From positions 1 through 25,440 of the forward strand of contig JBKPFS010000120.1 in assembly GCA_046728935.1 (NCBI GenBank): a stretch of DNA of 25,440 nucleotides, given 5' to 3'. The position numbers were made by a program, and so were the translations under genes. How positions within the stretch are numbered: position 1 is the stretch's first letter; every line of letters begins with the position of its first letter. The stretch is from DATAFO01 sp046728935. GTDB taxonomy: Bacteria; Actinomycetota; Thermoleophilia; Solirubrobacterales; 70-9. The notes under the pieces were generated by a model. That model worked only from the letters and a program-made list of their open reading frames with translations, did no database searches and was not told where the DNA came from. This document shows, one piece after another, positions 17,925 through 24,412 of the stretch.

Positions 17925-18384
17925 GACTGGACCCAGCCGGGTGAGCATCCGCCAGCTTGTCTACGCGGACCTCCCGGCGGTGCTCTCGATCGAGCGCCGG
18001 TCCTTCCCGACCCCGTGGTCCCTGGCGATGTTCGTGCTCGAGCTGTCGAAGCCGTCGGGGATCTGCCTCGCCGCGACCTCGGACGGCCACCTCGTGGGCT
18101 ACCTGATCTGCTCTCGCTACGCCGACGTCTGGCACCTGATGAACGTCGCCATCTCGCCCGACCGCCGCCGCGAGGGGATCGCCACCAACCTGATCGAGAG
18201 CCTGTTCGAGCAGGCGGGGCGCGACGCCCGCTACACCCTCGAGGTCCGGACCTCGAACCGGCCGGCGATCGCGATGTACGAGCGGTTCGGCTTTCGCCCC
18301 GGGGGCCACCGCCGGCGCTACTACCACGACAACGGTGAGGACGCGCTGATCATGTGGCTCGAGCGGGCCGGCGCCCCCGCCTGA
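17890..18384 (+). CDS. rimI: Ribosomal-protein-alanine N-acetyltransferase-like GNAT
   Basis: This GNAT acetyltransferase is of the RimI type, which acetylates the N terminus of ribosomal protein S18 in E. coli. The 164-residue product shows VSIRQLVYADLPAVLSIER, SFPTPWSLAMF, the acetyl-CoA loop RRREGIATNL, and the C-terminal NRPAIAMYERFGFRPGGHRR. The GTG at 17890 has GGAG 7 bases upstream, so I prefer it even though it overlaps tsaB by 35 bases; a GTG at 17941 would give the shorter common N terminus. Placement between tsaB and tsaD is a conserved arrangement in many bacteria and supports the RimI name over other GNATs. Confidence 0.93.
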   Translation: MSEIAMAGNQPETGPSRVSIRQLVYADLPAVLSIERRSFPTPWSLAMFVLELSKPSGICLAATSDGHLVGYLICSRYADVWHLMNVAISPDRRREGIATNLIESLFEQAGRDARYTLEVRTSNRPAIAMYERFGFRPGGHRRRYYHDNGEDALIMWLERAGAPA

Positions 18385-18394
18385 TCGCCGGCCG

Positions 18395-19381
18395 TTGCGC
18401 ATCCTAGGCATCGAGACCTCCTGCGACGACACCTGCGCCGCCGTGATCGAGGACGGCCTGGTGCGCTCCAACGTGATCTCCTCGCAGGCGAAGGCGCACG
18501 AGCGCTTCGGCGGGATCGTCCCCGAGGTCGCCTCGCGCCACCATCTCGAGCTGATCAACCCCGTCGTCGACGCGGCCCTCGACGTGGCGGGTGCGGGTCT
18601 CGACGAACTCGACGCGTTCGCCGTCACCCGCGGCCCCGGGCTGATCGGGGCGCTCCTGGTCGGGATCAGCACCGCCAAGGGGCTCGCTGCCGCGACCGGC
18701 AAGCCGCTCGCGGGCGTTGATCACCTCCACGGGCACGTCGCCGCCAACTTCCTCGAGCCCGACCCGCTCGATCCACCCTTCCTCTGCCTCGTCGCGAGCG
18801 GCGGGCACACGCTGCTTGCCGGGGTGCGCGATCGGGGCTCGTTCGAGGTGCTCGGGCAGACCCTCGACGACGCCGCGGGCGAGGCGCTGGACAAGGGCGC
18901 GCGCATGCTCGGCCTCGGGTTCCCGGGAGGGCCCGCGATCGAGCGGGAGGCGGCGTCGGGGGACCCCGACGCGTTCGGCTTCCCCTCGGTGATGCGGGAG
19001 GGACCCGGGCTCGACTTCAGCTTCAGCGGCCTGAAGACCGCGCTGCTCTACCGGGTGAGGGAGCTGGGCGACGAGGCGGCACGCGAGCGTCGTACCGACC
19101 TCGCGGCGAGCTTCCAGGCGGCCGTGGTGGAGCAGCTGGCTGCGAAGCTCGAGCGGGCCCTCGACGGAGGCGAGTGGACGGCGGTCGCGCTGGGTGGCGG
19201 GGTCGCCGCAAACGCCGAGCTGCGGCGGCGGGCGGGCGAGCTCTGCGAAACGAGGGGTCTGCGGCTGAAGCTGGTCTCGCCCGAGCTCTGCACCGACAAC
19301 GCGGCGATGATCGCCTCGGCGGCCCGATTCGTCCGTCCCGCGCTCTTCCCCGAGTACCTATCCTGGGACGCGCGCGCATGA
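18395..19381 (+). CDS. tsaD: tRNA N6-adenosine threonylcarbamoyltransferase TsaD
   Basis: TsaD transfers the threonylcarbamoyl group to A37 of tRNA. The 328-residue product has ILGIETSCDDTCAAV at the N terminus. The HERFGGIVPEVASR segment, the metal ligands H110 and H114 (in DHLHGH), CLVASGGHT and the GLGFPGGPAIER loop follow. It ends with SPELCTDNAAMIA, whose aspartate is a further metal ligand. Translation starts at a TTG (TTG CGC ATC CTA GGC), the only position that gives the family N terminus; it lies 10 bases after rimI. The stop overlaps the glutaredoxin-like gene (ATGA). TsaC, which makes the threonylcarbamoyl-AMP donor, is not in the window. Confidence 0.97.
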   Translation: MRILGIETSCDDTCAAVIEDGLVRSNVISSQAKAHERFGGIVPEVASRHHLELINPVVDAALDVAGAGLDELDAFAVTRGPGLIGALLVGISTAKGLAAATGKPLAGVDHLHGHVAANFLEPDPLDPPFLCLVASGGHTLLAGVRDRGSFEVLGQTLDDAAGEALDKGARMLGLGFPGGPAIEREAASGDPDAFGFPSVMREGPGLDFSFSGLKTALLYRVRELGDEAARERRTDLAASFQAAVVEQLAAKLERALDGGEWTAVALGGGVAANAELRRRAGELCETRGLRLKLVSPELCTDNAAMIASAARFVRPALFPEYLSWDARA

Positions 19382-19635
19382 CGATCCTCACCTTGTACGG
19401 GCGGCCGGACTGCCACCTCTGCGACGAGGCGCGGGACGCCATCCTTGCCCTCGGGCGGGCCGGCGACGGGGTGGAGCTGCGCGAGGTCAACATCGAGGAC
19501 GACGACACCCTCTTCGCTCGCTACCTCGAGCGCATCCCGGTGGTGGAGCTCGAGGGCGAGGTGCTCAGCGAGCTTCGGCTCGATCCGCACGAGCTTTCCC
19601 GAGCGCTCGCCGGGCTTCATACTGTCCGGCAGTGA
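19378..19635 (+). CDS. Glutaredoxin-like (DUF836-type) thiol protein
   Basis: The 85-residue protein has a thioredoxin fold with an N-terminal strand and active site, LYGRPDCHLCDEA, in which C12 and C15 form a CxxC dithiol. REVNIEDDD follows, then the cis-proline loop RIPVVELEG. That matches the small glutaredoxin/DUF836 family, which reduces disulfides or mixed disulfides with low-molecular-weight thiols; the partner here is unknown. The ATG lies in the tsaD stop (ATGA) and its own stop overlaps rex (GTGA), so it is tied on both sides. The position directly before a redox-sensing repressor is suggestive. Confidence 0.88.
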   Translation: MTILTLYGRPDCHLCDEARDAILALGRAGDGVELREVNIEDDDTLFARYLERIPVVELEGEVLSELRLDPHELSRALAGLHTVRQ

Positions 19636-20315
19636 GCGCGCAGGCTGGCGAGGGCACGGCCGCGAGAACGGCCACGGCGGACGGTGCACTGACCGAGGGG
19701 GAACGTCTTTCACTCGGGGTAGCCGCCCGCCTGTCGCGCTACCTGCAGGTGCTGACCCAGGCCCGCAAGATGGGCAAGGAGACGATCTCCTCCCAGGAAC
19801 TGGCGGAGTACACCCACATCAACTCGACCCAGATCCGCCGCGACCTGTCGGGCTTCGGGAAGTTCGGCAAGCGCGGGGTGGGCTACCGGGTGGAGTCCCT
19901 GGTGGGGGAGATCCGCAAGATCCTCCGCACCTCCGGTCAGCACAACATCGCCCTCTTCGGCGCGGGCCATCTCGGCCAGGCCATCGCCAGCTCCGACATC
20001 TTCGCCGACCACGGCTTCCGCATCGTCGCGATCTTCGACGTCGATCCGAAGCTGGTCGGCAAGGACTTCGCCGACGTGCCGGTGCGCTCGTACGACGAGC
20101 TGGATCAGGTGGTCGCGGATGAGGACGTCGTCGTCGGCGTGCTGGCGGTTCCGGCCTCGGCCGCTCAGGACGTGGCCGACCGGCTGGTGGAGGCGGGGGT
20201 GAAGATCATCTTCAACTACTCGGAGCAGCTGCTCCATGTCCCACCCGAGGTGACCGTCCACACCTCGAGCCCCGCCGTCGACCTCCTCTACGCGCTCTAC
20301 TTCTACCTCACCTAG
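19632..20315 (+). CDS. rex: Redox-sensing transcriptional repressor Rex
   Basis: Rex binds operator DNA when NADH is low and is released as NADH rises, so it controls respiratory and fermentative genes. The 227-residue product has a poorly conserved 25-residue N-terminal tail. A winged helix (about 30-95) follows with SRYLQVLTQARKMGKETISS and the recognition helix STQIRRDLSGFGKFGKRGVG. The NADH-binding Rossmann domain contains ALFGAGHLGQAI (GAGHLG 110-115) and VGVLAVPASAAQDVAD. The domain-swap C-terminal helix ends LLYALYFYLT. The GTG overlaps the glutaredoxin stop (GTGA). A CATACT 8 bases upstream could give an extra, internal promoter. I see no clear Rex operator in the window. Confidence 0.97.
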   Translation: MSAQAGEGTAARTATADGALTEGERLSLGVAARLSRYLQVLTQARKMGKETISSQELAEYTHINSTQIRRDLSGFGKFGKRGVGYRVESLVGEIRKILRTSGQHNIALFGAGHLGQAIASSDIFADHGFRIVAIFDVDPKLVGKDFADVPVRSYDELDQVVADEDVVVGVLAVPASAAQDVADRLVEAGVKIIFNYSEQLLHVPPEVTVHTSSPAVDLLYALYFYLT

Positions 20316-20329
20316 TGCAGCACTGACCG

Positions 20330-21484
20330 ATGGATTCGAGCCTCGACCTCGAGGCGACCCGCGAGCTGTTCGCGGCCTCGACCGATTTCACGATCGGGCT
20401 CGAGGAGGAGTTCGCGATCGTCGATCCGTCGACGCTCGAGCTCGCACACCGCTTCGACGACCTCTACGCGGCCTGCCAGGACGACGAGCTGCTCGCCGAG
20501 TCGGCCGCGGGTGAGCTGATCGATACCGAGATCGAGATCCGCTCCGGCAAGGCGGAGACCTTCACCGAGGCGATCGCGTTTCAGCGCGAGCGGCGCGCGC
20601 GCCTGTTCACGCTCGCGGAGGGGATGGGGCTCGGGCTGGCGGCGACGGGTACCCACCCGTGGGCCAGCTACCTGGACCAGCGGATCATCGACACCGCGCA
20701 CTACAACCGGCTGCGGGAGGAGCTGCGCTGGGTGGCGCAGCGAAACAACACCTGGAGCCTCCACGTCCACGTCGGCGTCCGCGACGTCGATCGGGTGATC
20801 GCGGTCTGCGACCACCTACGCGGGGTGCTGCCCCAGCTGCTCGCGGCGTCCGCCAACTCGCCCTTCCTCGACGGGCACGACACCGGGCTCCACTCGGTGC
20901 GGACCGAGATCTTCACCCGCGTCTTCCCGCGCTGCGGCGTGCACGAGCCGTTCGGCGACTGGGACACCTACGCCCGCTTCCTCGACCTGCTCACGCGCAC
21001 CGGGACCGTGGTGGAGGCGACCCAGCTCTGGTGGAGCGTTCGGCCGCACCACTCGTTCGGGACCGTCGAGCTGCGCATCTGCGACGCCCAGACCGGGGGC
21101 GAGGAGTCGTTCGCGCTCGCGGCGCTGATCACCGCCTGCATCGTCCAGAGCGCGCTCGACTACGACGACGGCGCGCTGCCAAAGCCGCTGCGCCAGCGGG
21201 AGATCGAGGAGAACCTCTGGCGCGCGATCCGCTACGGGCTCGAGGGGGAGATGATCGACTTCGCCCGCGGGGAGCTGGTGCCCACGCGGGCCGCGATCGC
21301 CGCCCTGCTCGAGTGGACCGCCCCGGCGCGGGAGTCGCTCGGGCTGCCGGTGGAGCTCCCCGAGGAGAACGGCGCGATCCGCGCCCGCCGGGCCGTCACC
21401 GAAGGCGACTCGATCGAGGAGGTCTACCGGGCTGCCGTCGAGGAGACCCGCCGCACGTACGTGCCCGAGCGCGTCGTCGGTTAG
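20330..21484 (+). CDS. GCS2/YbdK-family glutamate-cysteine ligase-like enzyme
   Basis: The 384-residue protein belongs to the GCS2 carboxylate-amine ligase family (E. coli YbdK, actinobacterial EgtA relatives), which joins glutamate to an amine such as cysteine using ATP. Motifs include FTIGLEEEFAIVDP near residue 20 (metal-binding glutamates), ELIDTEIEIRSG, ATGTHPWASY, NNTWSLHVHVGV (substrate/metal histidines) and SFGTVELRICD. The length is normal. It starts 14 bases after rex, probably as part of the same transcript. The true product (gamma-glutamylcysteine or another gamma-glutamyl amide) cannot be decided from sequence. Its place after a glutaredoxin-like gene and rex fits a thiol-redox role. 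Confidence 0.9.
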   Translation: MDSSLDLEATRELFAASTDFTIGLEEEFAIVDPSTLELAHRFDDLYAACQDDELLAESAAGELIDTEIEIRSGKAETFTEAIAFQRERRARLFTLAEGMGLGLAATGTHPWASYLDQRIIDTAHYNRLREELRWVAQRNNTWSLHVHVGVRDVDRVIAVCDHLRGVLPQLLAASANSPFLDGHDTGLHSVRTEIFTRVFPRCGVHEPFGDWDTYARFLDLLTRTGTVVEATQLWWSVRPHHSFGTVELRICDAQTGGEESFALAALITACIVQSALDYDDGALPKPLRQREIEENLWRAIRYGLEGEMIDFARGELVPTRAAIAALLEWTAPARESLGLPVELPEENGAIRARRAVTEGDSIEEVYRAAVEETRRTYVPERVVG

Positions 21485-21490
21485 TTCCGG

Positions 21491-21660
21491 CTAGATGGCT
21501 GACTCCGAATACCCGCGCACGCGGATGACGCCGCATGCCGTCGCTGGATCGGCGCCCACGACCCTCGCAGGTAGCGCTGCTACCTGCTTCGGCCGCGTGC
21601 ACCGCCCAGCTCGGCCTGCGACGCCCCCGCGCACACGCGTACTCGGACTCAACCATCTAG
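21491..21660. repeat. 170-bp imperfect palindrome (long inverted repeat)
   Basis: The 187-bp gap between the GCS2 gene and the next gene is almost wholly an inverted repeat. The ends are CTAGATGG (21491-21498) and CCATCTAG (21653-21660). The two arms of roughly 80 bases match imperfectly along their length, and the centre is a perfect 9-bp hairpin, GCAGGTAGC (21567-21575) and GCTACCTGC (21579-21587) with loop GCT. Both strands therefore contain similar short open frames, which look like by-products. It could be a non-autonomous mobile palindrome, a structured RNA or a bidirectional terminator. No target-site duplication is obvious. Confidence 0.75.
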
Positions 21661-21671
21661 GCTCGGCTTCG

Positions 21672-22160
21672 ATGGGCGACGAGGAAGCGCGGCCCGAGCA
21701 GCCCGAACCGGGTAGCGATCAGCCGGAACCAGGGACCGAGCAGCCCGGACCGGGTGGCGAGGAGCAGGAGCCGGAGCTCACGGCCGAGCAGCGAGAGGAG
21801 CTCCGCCAGCGCCTCGAGGAGCAGCTGCGCAAGGTGCGCGTGCAGGAGGTGCTCCTGGAGAGCGTGGCCAGCATCCTCAACCTCTCGGCGCGCCGGATCA
21901 CCAAGCAGGACGAACGCGACCTCGGGCAAGCGCGAATCGGGATCGATGCGGTGCGGGCCGTGCTCGAGCTGCTCGACCCCGAGCCGCGCGAGCAGGTGCG
22001 AAACGCCCTCTCAGAGCTGCAGATGCTCTACGCCCGCGAGGCCGGCGGAGCGCCCGAGCCTACCGGCGAGCCGGGCGCCGGCGCCCCTGCCTCGGAGGCG
22101 CCGAAGGGCGGCGGGTCCAGGCGCGGATCGGGCCTGTGGACCCCGCCCGGATCGGCGTGA
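21672..22160 (+). CDS. Small helical hypothetical protein (DUF1844-like core)
   Basis: The 162-residue protein has no confident named function. Residues 1-35 are a proline/glutamate/glycine linker with PEPG-type repeats (QPEPGSDQPEPGTEQPGPGG). Residues about 36-130 are helical, with QREELRQRLEEQLRKVRVQE, LLESVASILNLSARRI, DLGQARIGIDAVRAVLELL and VRNALSELQMLYAR. The last three blocks resemble the order seen in DUF1844 (xxxLxLxx, DLxxAxxxID, L.xLRxxY), but I hold this only as likely. The tail is low-complexity. The ATG at 21672 is chosen because TAGGCT (21658-21663) lies 8 bases before it and the upstream open frame is only the palindrome. It may share a transcript with hppA. Confidence 0.75.
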   Translation: MGDEEARPEQPEPGSDQPEPGTEQPGPGGEEQEPELTAEQREELRQRLEEQLRKVRVQEVLLESVASILNLSARRITKQDERDLGQARIGIDAVRAVLELLDPEPREQVRNALSELQMLYAREAGGAPEPTGEPGAGAPASEAPKGGGSRRGSGLWTPPGSA

Positions 22161-22175
22161 TCCAAGGCGCCGAGA

Positions 22176-22217
22176 TACACTGCCGCCGCTTCGCGGCCGG
22201 AGGGGTGCTCCGGCCGC
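22176..22217 (+). promoter_or_regulatory. Candidate hppA promoter and structured 5' leader
   Basis: TACACT (22176-22181) is a candidate -10 box. About 11 bases further is a perfect 10-bp stem, GCGGCCGGAG (22193-22202) and CTCCGGCCGC (22208-22217), with loop GGGTG. It would sit in the hppA leader, about 37 bases before the TTG start. Alternatively the stem terminates the preceding gene, but no T run follows. Confidence 0.5.
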
Positions 22218-22253
22218 ATCGTTCTGAGATAGGCCCGGCGGAGGACTGAACAC

Positions 22254-24320
22254 TTGACGGATTTCCTCACCGACTACGGCGTCGTCGTCGCGCTCGTCTG
22301 CGCAGGCGCGGCGGTCGTTTACGGCGCGATCATCACCAGGCGCCTGCTCCGCCGCTCACCCGGCAGCGACCGGATGCGCGAGATCTCCGGCGCCGTCCAG
22401 GAGGGCGCGCGCGCATACCTGCGCCGCCAGTACACGATCATCGCCGTGGTCGCCCTGCCTGTGGCCATCCTGCTGTGGATCGTCCAGGGCGACGTGCTGC
22501 CGGCGATCGGCTTCCTGATCGGCGGCACCCTCTCCGGGTCGGCGGGCTTCATCGGCATGAACCTCTCGGTGCGCGCCAACGCTCGCGTGGCCGAGGCGGC
22601 CCGCGGCGGTGTGCCGCCAGCCCTCGATGCTGCCTTCAAGGGCGGCTCGGTGACGGGCCTTCTGGTGGTCGGCCTGGCGCTGCTCGGCGTCGCCGGCTAC
22701 TTCGGCATCCTCATCCTCGCCGACAAGTCCGACAAGGAGGCGGTCGACGCTCTCGTCGGTCTCGGCTTCGGCGGCTCGTTGATTTCGGTCTTCGCCCGCC
22801 TCGGCGGCGGCATCTTCACCAAGGCCGCCGACGTCGGCGCCGACCTGGTCGGCAAGGTGGAGGCGGGGATCCCCGAGGACGATCCGCGTAACCCCGCGGT
22901 GATCGCCGACAACGTCGGCGACAACGTCGGCGACTGCGCGGGCATGGCGGCCGACCTGTTCGAGACCTACGCCGTCACGGCGGTGGCGGTGATGCTGCTC
23001 GGGGTGCTCACCTTCAACGAGGCGCGCGAGGTGGCGATCTACCCGCTGGTGCTCGGCGGCGTGGCGATCATCGCCTCGATCATCGGCGCCCTGGTGGTGC
23101 GCACGCGCACCGACCGCGTCGAGGGCGCGCTCTATCGCGGCCTGATCGTCTCTGGGCTGCTCTCGGCGGCGGCCTTCTACCCGATCACCGACTGGCTGAT
23201 GGGCGACGTGACGCTGAAGAGCGCCGAGGGCCTCGACTTCGCGCCCTCGGTGAGCGACCTGTGGCTGTGCGGCCTGATCGGCGTCGCGGTCACCGCCGGC
23301 CTGTTCATCATCACCGACTTCTACACCTCGACCAGGTTCCGCCCGGTGCGGACGATCAGCCAGGCCTCGATCACCGGCCACGCCACCAACATCATCCAGG
23401 GACTGGCGCAGGGCCTCCAATCGACCGCGGCACCGGCGTTGCTGATCGCGCTGGCGATCCTCGGCGCCAACGAGCTCGCGGGGATCTACGGCATCGGCGT
23501 CGCGGTGATGGCACAGCTCTCGCTGACCGGCCTGATCGTCGCCCTGGACGCCTTCGGCCCGATCACCGACAACGCGGGCGGGATCGCCGAGATGGCCGAT
23601 CTGCCCGAGGACGTGCGCAACGTCACCGACCCGCTGGACGCGGTCGGCAACACGACCAAGGCGGTCACGAAGGGCTACGCGATCGGCTCCGCGGCGCTGG
23701 CGGCGCTGGTGCTCTTCAACGCCTTCCAGATCGAGCTTGCCGCTGAGCCCGGCGGCGAGGGCCTGGTGTTCTCGATCGCCGACCCGGCGGTGCTGATCGG
23801 GCTGCTCGTCGGTGGACTGATGGTCTACCTGTTCGCGGCCTTCGCGATCGAGGCGGTGGGGCGCGCGGGCGGCCAGGTCGTCGAGGAGGTGCGCCGGCAG
23901 TTCCGCGAGGACCCGGGGATCATGGCGGGCACCACCCGGCCCGAATACGGACGCACGGTGGCGATCGTGACCGCTGCGGCGCAGCGGGAGATGATCTTGC
24001 CGTCGCTGATCCCCATCGTCGTGCCGCTGATCGTCGGGGTGATCAGCGCCAAGGCGCTCGGCGGCCTGCTGATCGGGGTGATCGTGGTGGGCCTGTTCAT
24101 GGCGATCTCGATGACCGCCGGGGGCGGCGCCTGGGACAACGCGAAGAAGCTGATCGAGGACGGCGCCTTCGGCGGCAAGGGCTCCGAGGCACACGCGGCC
24201 GCCGTCACCGGCGACACGGTCGGCGACCCCTACAAGGACACCGCCGGCCCGGCGATCAACCCGATGATCAAGGTGGCCAATATCGTCGCCCTGCTCATCA
24301 TCCCCATCGTCTCCCTGTAG
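22254..24320 (+). CDS. hppA: Membrane-bound proton-translocating pyrophosphatase, K+-independent type
   Basis: HppA couples pyrophosphate hydrolysis to proton pumping across the membrane. The 688-residue product has about 16 membrane helices and the catalytic motifs: DVGADLVGKVEAGIPEDDPR, DNVGDNVGDCAG (219-230) and a second DNAGGIAEMA with GPITDNAGG. GDTVGDPYKDTAGPAINP closes the active site. At the K+-dependence signature the sequence reads GNTTKAVTKG with K469 and T472 where K+-dependent enzymes have alanines, so it should be K+-independent and, by family knowledge, H+-pumping. The TEYYT-type motif appears as TDFYT. Translation starts at a TTG with GGAGG 9 bases upstream, one of the clearer Shine-Dalgarno sequences here. 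Confidence 0.97.
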   Translation: MTDFLTDYGVVVALVCAGAAVVYGAIITRRLLRRSPGSDRMREISGAVQEGARAYLRRQYTIIAVVALPVAILLWIVQGDVLPAIGFLIGGTLSGSAGFIGMNLSVRANARVAEAARGGVPPALDAAFKGGSVTGLLVVGLALLGVAGYFGILILADKSDKEAVDALVGLGFGGSLISVFARLGGGIFTKAADVGADLVGKVEAGIPEDDPRNPAVIADNVGDNVGDCAGMAADLFETYAVTAVAVMLLGVLTFNEAREVAIYPLVLGGVAIIASIIGALVVRTRTDRVEGALYRGLIVSGLLSAAAFYPITDWLMGDVTLKSAEGLDFAPSVSDLWLCGLIGVAVTAGLFIITDFYTSTRFRPVRTISQASITGHATNIIQGLAQGLQSTAAPALLIALAILGANELAGIYGIGVAVMAQLSLTGLIVALDAFGPITDNAGGIAEMADLPEDVRNVTDPLDAVGNTTKAVTKGYAIGSAALAALVLFNAFQIELAAEPGGEGLVFSIADPAVLIGLLVGGLMVYLFAAFAIEAVGRAGGQVVEEVRRQFREDPGIMAGTTRPEYGRTVAIVTAAAQREMILPSLIPIVVPLIVGVISAKALGGLLIGVIVVGLFMAISMTAGGGAWDNAKKLIEDGAFGGKGSEAHAAAVTGDTVGDPYKDTAGPAINPMIKVANIVALLIIPIVSL

Positions 24321-24340
24321 GCGCGGCTCCCGACCCCCGC

Positions 24341-24359
24341 CCGGTCCCGGCGAGACCGG
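24341..24359 (+). terminator. Weak hairpin after hppA
   Basis: CCGGTC (24341-24346) and GACCGG (24354-24359) form a 6-bp stem with a 7-base loop, 20 bases past the hppA stop. No T run follows. It could help end the hppA transcript before the next promoter at 24401. Confidence 0.3.
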
Positions 24360-24400
24360 AGTTGCGCACGATATGGGTGCTCAAGTCGGGTTTCGACGCC

Positions 24401-24406
24401 TATAGT
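24401..24406 (+). promoter_or_regulatory. Candidate -10 box of the alpha-hydroxy-acid oxidase gene
   Basis: TATAGT matches the TATAAT consensus at five of six positions and lies 6 bases before a GTG start without a Shine-Dalgarno, which suggests a leaderless mRNA. Confidence 0.6.
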
Positions 24407-24412
24407 CGCGAG

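Noticed and set aside
21495..21671. Short open frames on both strands in the palindrome (starting MADSEYPRTR and MVESEYACAR).
   Set aside because: They resemble each other only because the DNA is palindromic; no ribosome site or promoter supports either.
22356..24194. A 612-codon open frame on the minus strand.
   Set aside because: It is the antisense of hppA; its product is a histidine/arginine/aspartate-rich shadow typical of GC-rich genes, while hppA has intact catalytic motifs.
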